DNA of 64,000 nucleotides from Hofstenia miamia (taxonomy: Eukaryota > Xenacoelomorpha > Acoela), in the NCBI GenBank assembly GCA_004352715.1, contig SCFE01000023.1:193393-257392 (forward strand). Reading direction: 5' to 3'. Under the pieces are notes generated by a model that saw only the letters and a program-made list of their open reading frames with translations, did no database searches and was not told the DNA's origin. The position numbers were made by a program, and so were the translations under genes. Below, one piece after another: positions 34,563 through 44,695 of the stretch; positions within the stretch are counted from its first letter, which is position 1, and every line of letters starts with the position of its first letter.

Positions 34563-36757
34563 TTTAATGAATTGGATCTACAGATAATAGGAGTACCAGT
34601 TCAGGTCAAGAGTGTAGAGACCTCCTGCTTGTCTATATGTACCGCCATTCATGATCTAGAAGAGTTGTCTAGTGTTCAGATCCCTACTGTAAATAATGAA
34701 ACCCACTCACATCTAGATGATATAGAGAAGAGATCACTCATTTCGATACTTCAGAGTAAGAGTGAAGTTTTTAATTATGGTACGATAAGTGTGGGGCAAG
34801 CAATTGGAGAAGAACATGTGATTGAGGTAAAGCAGGATAAGCCGATTTGATTACCTGTCCGCAGGGTTCCAGAAAACCTCAAATCAGAATATGAGAAAAT
34901 TCTGAAGGATCTAATTGAGAGTGGAATAATTCAGGGAAGCAATAGTCCCTATGCTGCCCCAACCGTGTTTATTTGGCAAGGGAAAAAGTATAGACTATGT
35001 ATCGACTTTAGAAAATTGAATGACATCATGATCAAAGATGCTTATCCATTGCCTTGAATTGAGGATCTTTTATATGATGCCAGTAGATATAAATTTTTTT
35101 CCTGCCTCAATTTATGTAAAGCCTATTGGCAAGTACAGATGCGTCCATCCAACATTCCAAAAACCGCATTCATTACACCCTACGGCCTGTATGAATGGAA
35201 ATATATGGCCTTCGGGTTGTGCAATGCCCCAGCAACTTTTCAGTGCTATGTCACCAAAATATTGACCAACAAGTCCAACATTCTCAAACCTGGGATTTCA
35301 GCATATATTGACGATATTCTTGTAGCAGCAATACTTTTGATGAACATCTTGAGAAACTAAATCAGACCTTGGAATTGTTGCAGAAAGCCAGACTTAAAAT
35401 GAATTGTAATAAATGTTCTTTGGTGCAGATTAAAGTCACGTTCTTGGGCAAAGTAATAGAACACGGAAAGATCTCAATAAAAACCAATGTGAAGCAGTTT
35501 TTAGAAAAAATTGAGACACCCAGAAGCAGAAAAGATGTGCAGAGACTAATGGGATTCTTAAATTACTACGGAATGTTTGTCCCAGATTTGGCTGAGAAAA
35601 CAAAATCCATCTCTCAACTACTTAAAAAATCTCACGAATTCAAATGGACATGGACTGAGCAGGAAGCATTGGAAGGAATCAAAACCAAGCTTAAAAAGAT
35701 ACTGTTGTTAAATACCCCGGATTATACAAAGGATTTCATCATAGACTGTGATGCAAGTGCTGTCACCATTAGTGGCGTGTTGAGCCAAGAGATAAATGGA
35801 GTTGAAAGCCTGGTTCAATATTTTAGTAGAAAATTACGAGCTGCTGAGAAAAATTACGGTGCAACCAAATGCGAGATGTTAGCATTAGTGGAGTCGCTCA
35901 AGAAATTTCGATATTTTATATTAGGTCATAAGTTCATTGTGCACACTGACAACAGCACACTAGCTTGGCTTAAAAAATTCTCAGGAGATAAGTCCAATAT
36001 AGTAGCCAGATGGATAGAATATTTTAATGATTTTTCTTTTTCGATAAAACATCGCCCTGGACATTTACATCTGAATGCTGACTATTGGACAGCATTGCCA
36101 AGCTATGAAAGGGATCTAAAGAAGCCAGCTGGGGAGAAGATCCCATTCGGATTTATGCCACACACTGAATATGAGTTGATTCCCAAAATAAATGCTGACC
36201 AAAATGGTAAAGAAATTTTGCCAATCTTAATCTGAGAAGAGATATCTGAAGAAGAAATCATTAAACATCAACAAAATGATCTGATACTCTCTAATATTAT
36301 GAAAAGGATAAAGGACCCCTTCTTTCCCTTTTACTGACTGCGATTAGGTATTACAATTGATATAACTGGACAATGACAGAGAAAGGACTACTATATGCAA
36401 AAAGTCGGAATAATCGCCTTGCTATTCCTGAATATTTTAAAAGGGATCTCATGAGAAGGGTTCATGAAAGGGGACATTTAGGAATTATACAAACCGAAAA
36501 GAAGTTTAACTCTCAGTATGTTACCATTGGGATTAGATCTACAGTTCAGGATGTAATAGATAAATGTGGGAAGTGTCTGTTGAATAACTCCTCTCATTTC
36601 CCAGAACAAAGGCTGAATTAGAGTGTCGTGCTGCCACTAGTCCCAATGAAATTGTGCATATGGACCTAGAGCAATTATCTCGTGACAGTGATGGATTTCA
36701 GTATCTTCTAGTGATAGTAGATCATTTTACTAAATATGCTAGAATAATTCCAATGTA
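34563..36757 (+). pseudogene. RT, RNase H and 5' integrase of element C, truncated
   Basis: RT keeps YRLCIDFRKLN, FGLCNAPATFQ and YIDDILVA. Motif A is LNLCKAYWQ, so the catalytic Asp is Asn as in element B. A TGA just before the RT (about 34848) falls at the canonical Arg of the PIRLP motif, and TGA at 35055 falls where B has AGA. A frame change is present near 35327. RNase H runs through FIIDCDASAVTIS, CEMLALVESLKKFRYF and HTDNSTLAWL. The integrase zinc domain has HERGH and a complete CGKC. The DDE core begins MDLEQLS and is cut off after about 40 residues, where Polinton-derived sequence starts at 36758. A 1-bp deletion lies near 36328 relative to B. Confidence 0.92.
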
Positions 36758-37341
36758 TATGTGTTACAATTACTCACCTTCTCTTGAGATTTTTTCTAAC
36801 AAGTTTATTAAGTTCATTAGCTAAGGTTTCCTGTGGCAGAAGAGCCAACTTTTTTTTGCACCAATAATAATTGAAACTAGTAACTCATAAAATCTTTCAT
36901 GCAAATTATTCAACATTTTTTTATCACAGTTGGCTTTACTTGGAGAGCCAAGTCCTCCCTTTTGAGCTTTGTTACAACATATATCATGCTCTCTAGAAAC
37001 TACATCAATTTGATTATATGCTTTTACATTATTTTTCAATTGTTTCTCTAAGGGATTATATGGTTCAGTATATTATGATTTGGAAGTGTGAAACCTCTTT
37101 TTGATTTTGGAAAGTAGCCAATTGTTTTATGAATGTCACTAGGGAGCAAAAGTCATCCATATGAAACATTGTCTCTGTTTGTACCAAATTTACTTCTTAC
37201 AAATTGGGTCTTTTTATTTTTTGCAATTGCTACAAATTAATTTCTTCCATTTTTTGTAGGAGAAGTTGTCCTGAACCTGGAATATAACCTATTAGTTTCT
37301 TTTCTTTAACACAATAAGTTAAATTCACTATCATCTATAAA
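36758..37341 (-). pseudogene. Polinton/Maverick-type protein with phospholipase A2-like domain, broken
   Basis: Reading the minus strand, a degenerate zinc-ribbon-like N-terminus is followed by GYFPKSKRGFTLPNH, a NPLEKQ phrase, then YNQIDVVSREHDICCNKA and ANCDKKM. The YNxxDxxxxxHDIxxxxA pattern with a later AxxDKK is the phospholipase A2-like core, including the His-Asp pair, seen in proteins of Polinton/Maverick elements and their adintovirus relatives. The frame is broken by a 1-bp shift near 37050 and by stops, including a TGA near 37150. Divergent orientation to the ATPase fragment at 37453 suggests both derive from one inserted Polinton piece. Confidence 0.6.
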
Positions 37342-37452
37342 TGCAAAAAAGAAAAAAAGATTTTCTTAGAGAGAAGTAAAAAATTTTTCACTCATTCTTA
37401 AGGGAAAGGAAATTTCCAATGCAAAAAAGATTTTCTTTTTTCTTCATATATA

Positions 37453-37623
37453 ATGAAGATTATTAATTATGATACTCCTAAAGTTAAAAATGACAAATCT
37501 GTAGATTTATTTTCAGAAGACTTTAGAATGCTTATATGTGGAAAGTCAGGATGGGGAAAAACTAATTTATTGATGAATATGATTTTGAGACCTCTTGTAT
37601 ATTGTGATAAATTATATATTTAT
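37453..37623 (+). pseudogene. Polinton/Maverick packaging ATPase, N-terminal fragment
   Basis: Begins MKIINYDTPKVKNDKS and reaches FRMLICGKSGWGKTNLLMNM, a Walker A motif (GxxGxGKT) preceded by a short strand. It then has RPLVYCDKLYIY, the phrase that follows Walker A in Polinton/Maverick FtsK/HerA-type packaging ATPases. The reading frame is cut at 37624 by the start of an LTR, so the Walker B half is missing from this site and I did not find it elsewhere in the window. Confidence 0.75.
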
Positions 37624-38896
37624 TGTAACATCCTCTACCAGGCTTTGTCATCTGGTTTCTGTCTTATGCTGTTATAATTTGAATGATACATTAGAGGGTA
37701 GGGATGGACTATCCTTATACTGTGTCACTTCTACATTAGTAATGTAGCATAATCCAAAGATTAATGCTCCAAAAAAGAAGAAGAAAGAGATTAGTCAGTC
37801 AAAGAAGATTGAGATTGAATTATGATTAAATTAATTATAAATCAAAATTAGCATCATTAATTTTGTAAATGCAACTAAGAGATAACATTACCAAATAGTA
37901 CTTGGTGATAACAATTTGGCAAAATGAAGAGAGCAATATTGCTTCCACTATTTTTAGCCATTTTGGCAGACAATAATTTGAAATTCAAATCAAAGGTACT
38001 TTTTGAATTGAAACTATATATAGAGCAAAATCATTTTAGAAGCTGTTGAAGTAAATTCTTTGAAAATCTTATCTTTAGATTTATTTTTATTTGCTTATTA
38101 CTACACAATGTCAAGCAAAATGATAAATGCTTAGTAGTGGTGAGGACAAATATCAGGAGTGATTTGAGTGTCCTTGATCCAAACCATGAACCTGCATTTA
38201 GGTTAGGGATATGATTAGGAGTTTTTCTCCATTTAGCTGACTATTGATTCTCTCAACAACATCTAAGCAATAACAAACTTCAGAGATAAGGCTAGTTAGC
38301 CAATCTTAGATATTATATCTTATGTTAAATAGACTATGTAGAAGACCTATAAATAGACTGATACCAATACTGAGCATGTATTACTAACTAAATGTAGGTT
38401 AGGAAGCTGCATGTAATTATCTAATTAATTATTTATTTTATTTAAAGCCAGTAATTTTCAGTAATGGCTAAAAAGATATTTATTAAGCAGCTAGTGACAT
38501 TGCCAGGTTGCAAGTACAAATTAACAATTATAACATGAGTTTAATTCAGTTACATCCAGCCTTGAGGGTTGCACTGAGTTAGGATAGGGAACACATAAGC
38601 TACTTCATTGAGCTGAGACCAGGAGACAATCCATTAGCAGTGAAGATGACTAAGTGTTGGAAGATTTGGAGATCTGAGTCAGCCAGAAGCCTTATAGAAA
38701 TTCAGTCATCAAGGAAACTGCAGCAATCAATTCAAACTTAAATATTGTTTGACTACATTTGAAGTAAATAAAGTTAACTACAATTGTTAATAGAATGACA
38801 CAGTTGATATAAGTACATCCCTACCCATAATTAACAAAGAATTATATTCAAAAGGAATTAATTGATTTACATTAGAGCTTGGTAGAGGATGCTACA
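37624..38896 (+). mobile_element. 1273-bp LTR of a second family, inserted in the Polinton ATPase
   Basis: Starts TGTAACATCCTCTACCAGGC and ends with GCTTGGTAGAGGATGCTACA. The two ends form an unusually long imperfect inverted repeat of about 20 bp. A primer-binding site follows at 38897. The sequence is unrelated by eye to the 925-bp LTR family. Confidence 0.82.
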
Positions 38897-38912
38897 TGGT
38901 GACCATGACAGG
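38897..38912 (+). promoter_or_regulatory. Primer-binding site after the 1273-bp LTR
   Basis: TGGTGACCATGACAGG abuts the LTR end. It matches the site of element C except for C to T at the CpG. Confidence 0.78.
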
Positions 38913-39475
38913 TTAAAGAGCAATGCAGAAGAATTAACAACAAGTTGATATCCTGACTCACTCCTTAAAGTCAACAATGTAAGAAATGCAACCACAATAT
39001 CTCTGAGAGAACTGATAATGTAAAACATGCAAGGGAAACACCAACTACCAATAAAGCAAGCAGTCAGCTATTACCATCTGTGGAGAAACCTAACCTGAAG
39101 CAGATTCTGAAACAAAGAATTGTACTGAGATGCAAGCCAATACTAATCATAATTAAGATGAATATGAGAGCAAAGAAAGCAAGCACCAAAAAAGGCACAA
39201 GCAGAAAAACCACTACCCCAAGAAGATCACATTCAGAAATGGATGCATCCCCTACAGAATTAGACACACTACACATTTCCCCAGAGACAAGTTCTACAGA
39301 AATTTTAAATATCCTCATACAAAACAATGAAATGGAATCAATATTGAGAAGCAAAGATACAACTGTTAATGAAAAAATTTTTTTTAGAATTGGAACAACC
39401 TTGTGAAAACACATTGAGTGAGCTTAAGATAGAAATCAATAGTAGCTTAGTAAAAATTTCCAGAATGGCAAGTAG
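38913..39475 (+). pseudogene. 5' internal region (possible gag start) of the second LTR family
   Basis: A Lys/Arg/Ser/Thr-rich frame of 108 codons (39080-39406) lies where a Gag N-terminus would be expected. It starts MEKPNLKQILKQRI and later has TEILNILIQNNEMESILRSKD, a helical stretch. No CCHC knuckle, protease or pol follows, because the element gives way to another repeat near 39476. Assignment as gag rests on position only. Confidence 0.35.
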
Positions 39476-41310
39476 TTGTATTCAAGTCCATTTCATCACA
39501 CAAATTTGATTCTGATTGGTCGAGAGAGGACCTTTGACCCTGTCATGGATATGTTGTAATTGTATAATTGGGCCATCTGTGTATCTTTGACGTAATTGGA
39601 ACATATTCTCTTTTGTTATAATATTTGTTGGCAAACACATTTGTTTGTAGTCTATTGTTTAAATGTAACCAATTTTTTTATTCATATTACATAAATAATT
39701 GAACATGTATATTGGGCGGGGTTTATTTTTGACATCATTGGAATATTTTTTGCTGGCATTGTTTGTAGTCTATTGTTTAAATGTAACCAATTTTTTTATA
39801 CATATTACATAAATAATTGTCAAAGATTATTGAAATTCTATATGCAAGAAATTCTAATTTTTGGAATTATATTAAATTTCTTCAGTAAAAGTCATAATTA
39901 ATAAGTATTTTCAAACAAAAATATTTTGTTCTATTTTACATGCTTCCTTCTTGTTAATGTATGTGACTTGCTTATTTATGTGGCTAATTTAGTTTACATA
40001 CTTGTTTTTTTTATTTTTTTTTTTTTACATACTTATTTCTCATACTTGTTATATTTAGTAAAATTTAATAATAGTAAAATTAAATTACAAATGTTTGAAT
40101 CAGAGAGATAGTAATACTTGTTAAATGTGTAATGGCTTATTTTGGTAATAAAGCAAAATAATTTTTTGGAACTAGTTTAAGCAAAAACTTGAAATTTCTA
40201 ATATTTCATAAATGTACATGGTAAAAGCCACATACATGTTTAAGACAAGACAAAAATGTAATTTATTCTACACTTTGCTTATAATGATAATATATATCAT
40301 ACTATTGAATTTGTCTATTGTGTTAGTTTATCATCATTGTTTTTGAGGGAATTCTGTAGAAAATCAATGCAATGTGTATTTGTACATTATGAAATTCACA
40401 AGGTCGTATCTAAATTAATGGTTAATAAACAAGTTGTTATTAAAAAACAAGATGCCATTCACAATAAAAAACACATGAATATTAAAAGTTTGAAAAAAAT
40501 CAATTAAAAATGTTTATTAACAAACAAACAATGTTTCAATTTATGATAAAGTATATAATTAATTTAACTTTGGACAGTAAATTTGCAGCAATTCATTAAA
40601 ATAAAATTATGTTTAAAAAAATATCTGTAAAACTAACTAGAGATAATATTGTAAAAAAGCATTAAGAATCAAAAACAATATCAGAGATATAATTATAAAA
40701 ATAACTTTTTAAAAAGTTTGAAATCTTTATGGGTAGTTCTTTCATAAATGTGAAATTCCATTATGCCAGCTGTGTATATTCATACATGTAGAAAGTTACA
40801 TGCTTCATAGACAATGTCAACATAGTTGACAACATTTGTTCAACAGTTGTTCAACTTTCAAAATTTATCCAATCATAAACACAGTACAAGCATGTAAAAT
40901 TCCATTATGCTGCTATACATAATTTTTATCTATTGTTCAAATGTGTCCATTACATTTTAAAATTTTATTGGTGTCTTTTATATTAAGAATTAAATAAATA
41001 CCCAATGTATGATTTCCATGTTTTTGACTTACATTTCTTTTCTGATGTTTATTAATGTTTGTAACTTACATTTCTTTTCCAATGCTTTTTTTTATTTTTG
41101 TGACTTACATTTCTTTATTTATATTTCTAAGATTAAAGTAAATTAAACATGGATAGTTGTAAAATGATATTACACTTGCCCGCTAAGATCTTTTCCACAC
41201 TTTTATGTGAAATCTAGTTGATGATAGGATCAAAATGAATTTAGTTATTTTTGATTGGTTTATATGCTAAAAGTTTGTAATAACTAACACATACTTTAAA
41301 CACATGTTTC
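39476..41310. other. AT-rich repeat-derived stretch (repeat U), no gene
   Basis: Bases 39476-39830 resemble 41610-41800 (shared TCTGATTGGTCGAGAG, a GGCGGGG-TTT block and a TGACGTCAT/TGACATCAT block). Within it, TTTGTAGTCTATTGTTTAAATGTAACC-type sequence occurs twice, about 115 bp apart. From 39830 to 41310 the DNA is AT-rich with short repeats such as CTTACATTTCTTTT, three times near 41030-41120. No coding region seen. Confidence 0.55.
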
Positions 41311-41319
41311 AATTTAAAA

Positions 41320-41635
41320 TTCAGCAGTGACTCCAAAAGCTGCTAAAAAAACTCATACTAAAGAAAAATCTACAAGAATGGACAGACCAAACAAGATGAT
41401 CTCTCACAACCAAAAACATTTGTTTTAAAACCTACATTACCAAAGACCATGTATTCCCTAAAGACTGTTGGTAAACTAGTTCAACCAGAGGTGGTCAACA
41501 GTCTCAACAAAATTTCCAAAGAACATCAAATGAAACATGTCCCTGTTAGAGAATTAAAAATCAGTGAGTGGCAAAAAATACACAATGCAAGTAGTATTAA
41601 GAGAGTTCCGTTTCATCCGACTTTTTTCTGATTGG
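41320..41635 (+). pseudogene. Small basic transposon-type ORF relic W, copy 1
   Basis: Two frames in sequence read TPKAAKKTHTKEKSTRMDR and then VPVRELKISEWQKIHNASS. Copy 2 on the minus strand at 46596-46990 reads KAAYAKQVQKSTRLFKDRA and ISIYELEVGEWLTIHKVYKT. The shared ELxxxEWxxIH phrase and the upstream basic phrase show one family. The pattern vaguely recalls small OB-fold-like single-strand-binding proteins, which is a guess. It runs into repeat U at its 3' end. Confidence 0.45.
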
Positions 41636-41938
41636 TCGAGAGGGGGGTTCCCTTTCATCCCACTTTTTTCTGATTGGTCGAGAGGGGTGGCCTTTGACCT
41701 GAGACGTGGTGGATATTGGCGGGGGGTGTTTTACTGACGTCATGGATGTAATTTTACTAGTTTTTGTGTTATTTATGTGGCCTAATTTAGTTTGCATTTT
41801 TTTAGTTTCTTTTACTGACGTCATGCATGTACTTTTACTAGTTTTTGTGTTATTTATGTGGCCTAATTTAGTTTGCATTTTTTTACTTTTTTAGTTTTAC
41901 TTTTTAGTTTATATGTATTAATTTTCCACATATACATA
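41636..41938 (+). repeat. Repeat U with an internal ~88-bp tandem duplication
   Basis: TTTTACTGACGTCATG... to ...TAGTTTGCATTTTTTTA occurs twice in tandem (about 41730-41815 and 41816-41890), with a few differences. The TCTGATTGGTCGAGAG motif occurs twice just upstream. A single N at 41939 marks a contig join to element F. Confidence 0.75.
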
Positions 41939-41939
41939 N

Positions 41940-42768
41940 GAATAAACTGATTAAAACTGATGAATACAGATCAGCACGTGAAAAATTACTGGCAAGTGAT
42001 AACAAGGAAAGAATCTTTATTGATGGAAAGTTGACTATTCGTGACATTTTTAATAGAGGAACTGCAATCAACAAGCAATTAAGGAAGATACATGAAACTT
42101 TACGAACTACTGACCCTAGGGTATTAATTCTCTTTCAAGCTGCTGGAGATCTGATGTGGATCAACAACGTAGAAATGACCACAAGATATTATGATGTAAC
42201 GAAAAGGATTGAAATAATCACTATGCTTTGAGCTGATGTTTCCAATCCAGATGATATGACACTAAATCAGGTGCAAGAGTTCTGTTCCTTATTTATGGAT
42301 CATGCAACCCACATGGGGTCCCTCAGAGATGTGTTTGAACACTTTTACCCAGACACCACTATTCAATCTGAGGATGCTCATACATCTGACACGGACGCAT
42401 TAATGACCTTAATGATTGCACTGAAAGGATTTCGCCTATATGAGAGATTTCATGATACATTCACTCGCCGTTTAAACAATTTACGAAAGAATTGTCCCAT
42501 CAGTGATATATTGCCTACAATACGCTATTTCAAGTTAAAAGATGAAGTTGTTACCCAAAGAGACATTTTAATGCAACTCTCACGTGAGCCNNNNNNNNNN
42601 NNNNNNCCCATCAGTGATAGATTGCCTACAATACGCTATTTCAAGTTAAAAGATGAAGTTGTTACCCAAAGAGACATTTTAATGCAACTCTCACATGAGC
42701 CTCAGTATGCTGAATTAAAAGAATGGGAAGGAGAATTAGCAATGGAAATGTTCATAGCTGCTCAATGA
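41940..42768 (+). pseudogene. C-terminal part of the unknown third ORF, element F
   Basis: Starts abruptly after the N at 41939 within the phrase NKLIKTDEYRSAREKLLA and runs to TGA at 42766-42768. It is collinear with the last ~270 codons of the third ORF of elements B and D. One internal TGA (42229, TML-stop-ADVS) occurs at the same position as in B and D. A 16-N gap at 42591-42606 sits between duplicated contig ends. F keeps CGA (FTRRLNNLRKN) where D has TGA. The polypurine tract and LTR follow at 42815 and 42830. Confidence 0.85.
42496..42701. repeat. Duplicated 95-bp contig ends around a 16-N gap
   Basis: 42496-42590 recurs as 42607-42701 with about two differences (one at a CpG). As the protein frame also repeats, this is an unmerged overlap of contig ends or two haplotypes rather than a true duplication. 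Confidence 0.8.
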
Positions 42769-42829
42769 TTAGTCTCTGGTCCTACTCTCCTACCTACTGC
42801 CGCAGAATTAATTTGAGCAAAGGGGGGCG

Positions 42830-43128
42830 TGTAGAGTCACTTGGGGAATTTTAGTGATTATTATTCATTTATTTTGTTTGATTGTATTAACGTCATTATG
42901 ATGTAAGATTAATTTTGAGCTTAGGTTTACGAAAGCTAGTTAACGTGTTATGTCCCCTCGATGGTGCTAAACGTGTTGCTCAAAGTTAATTTCGAGGGAA
43001 AAATCGATGACATGAATAGCTAATGATTAACTATTGTTGTAAACAAAGACAGGTAATTATTTATCATCTTGAACGTGTATAAATTGAGAAACAATGTTAG
43101 AAAAGGTTAATAGATTTTATCTAGCTTC
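42830..43128 (+). mobile_element. 5' third of the 3' LTR of element F, cut by gap
   Basis: Starts TGTAGAGTCACTTGGGG after the tract GAGCAAAGGGGGGCG. It is nearly identical by eye to the first ~300 bp of the LTR at 30812, including the TATAAAT box (43078). The rest is lost in the 1000-N gap 43129-44128. Confidence 0.88.
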
Positions 43129-44128
43129 NNNNNNNNNNNNNNNNNNNNNNNNNNNNNNNNNNNNNNNNNNNNNNNNNNNNNNNNNNNNNNNNNNNNNNNN
43201 NNNNNNNNNNNNNNNNNNNNNNNNNNNNNNNNNNNNNNNNNNNNNNNNNNNNNNNNNNNNNNNNNNNNNNNNNNNNNNNNNNNNNNNNNNNNNNNNNNNN
43301 NNNNNNNNNNNNNNNNNNNNNNNNNNNNNNNNNNNNNNNNNNNNNNNNNNNNNNNNNNNNNNNNNNNNNNNNNNNNNNNNNNNNNNNNNNNNNNNNNNNN
43401 NNNNNNNNNNNNNNNNNNNNNNNNNNNNNNNNNNNNNNNNNNNNNNNNNNNNNNNNNNNNNNNNNNNNNNNNNNNNNNNNNNNNNNNNNNNNNNNNNNNN
43501 NNNNNNNNNNNNNNNNNNNNNNNNNNNNNNNNNNNNNNNNNNNNNNNNNNNNNNNNNNNNNNNNNNNNNNNNNNNNNNNNNNNNNNNNNNNNNNNNNNNN
43601 NNNNNNNNNNNNNNNNNNNNNNNNNNNNNNNNNNNNNNNNNNNNNNNNNNNNNNNNNNNNNNNNNNNNNNNNNNNNNNNNNNNNNNNNNNNNNNNNNNNN
43701 NNNNNNNNNNNNNNNNNNNNNNNNNNNNNNNNNNNNNNNNNNNNNNNNNNNNNNNNNNNNNNNNNNNNNNNNNNNNNNNNNNNNNNNNNNNNNNNNNNNN
43801 NNNNNNNNNNNNNNNNNNNNNNNNNNNNNNNNNNNNNNNNNNNNNNNNNNNNNNNNNNNNNNNNNNNNNNNNNNNNNNNNNNNNNNNNNNNNNNNNNNNN
43901 NNNNNNNNNNNNNNNNNNNNNNNNNNNNNNNNNNNNNNNNNNNNNNNNNNNNNNNNNNNNNNNNNNNNNNNNNNNNNNNNNNNNNNNNNNNNNNNNNNNN
44001 NNNNNNNNNNNNNNNNNNNNNNNNNNNNNNNNNNNNNNNNNNNNNNNNNNNNNNNNNNNNNNNNNNNNNNNNNNNNNNNNNNNNNNNNNNNNNNNNNNNN
44101 NNNNNNNNNNNNNNNNNNNNNNNNNNNN
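43129..44128. other. 1000-N assembly gap
   Basis: Placeholder gap. It should hide the rest of the element F LTR and the start of the miniature LTR element that follows. Confidence 0.95.
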
Positions 44129-44264
44129 TATAGACCAATGCATTTTGTAAATAGAAATAGTTTGAACTGTATTCTCTTATTGTTGACTAGAATCACACCC
44201 CAGTGATTCTACATGGCGACCGTGACAGGACCCTGATGTGATGCAGAACATTCTAATGCCTCTC

Positions 44265-44520
44265 CGCAATATGAACCCAATCAATAGGAGTCAGCCAAGC
44301 CTACGCCTTAGTTTTTGCATGTTTGAGCGAGGAGCTTGTAATGATGCTGCAAAGAAGATGGTTTTTAATCTGTTGTTCTCAGTCATCGCCAGCCACAACT
44401 GGTGATGGCCATGGTTTCGAAGGCTAAATCCGATGCCTCTCCACAAGATTAATGCAATCGATAGGAGTCAGACAAGCCTACGCCTTAGTTTTGCATGTTT
44501 GAGTGAAGAGCTGTCGAATG
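44265..44520 (+). repeat. Internal duplication in the miniature LTR element
   Basis: ATGCCTCTCCGCAA...GTTTGAGCGAGGAGCT at about 44257-44336 recurs at 44432-44513 with small differences (shared GATAGGAGTCAG/AATAGGAGTCAG and AAGCCTACGCCTTAGTTTT). Confidence 0.75.
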
Positions 44521-44686
44521 GATCCTTTTGGTCTTCTTCCATTGGGCACACAACAAAAGTTGCCGAGTCTGGCTTGGGGCGGAGTGTAGCATCGCTGGTA
44601 GTTGTTACTATTTATTGGCCAGACCTCGCGCTTTTCTTGTTAGTGACTGGTAGTTGTAATATTTGTAAATATTGTAAATAACCTTG

Positions 44687-44695
44687 TATATAAAG
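44687..44695 (+). promoter_or_regulatory. TATA box in the miniature LTR
   Basis: TATATAAAG lies about 80 bp before the LTR end; the other LTR has TATAGACC at the matching place, at the gap edge. Confidence 0.45.

Noticed and set aside
24469-36757. TGA as a reassigned sense codon or programmed readthrough throughout the gypsy-type elements
   Set aside because: Sister copies have CGA or CAA at the same sites and other frame breaks are present, so CpG decay explains most of them. The host GPCR frame contains no in-frame TGA.
39064-39414. Minus-strand hydrophobic 116-codon frame as a membrane protein
   Set aside because: It is the antisense of the Lys/Ser/Thr-rich plus frame in the LTR-element leader.
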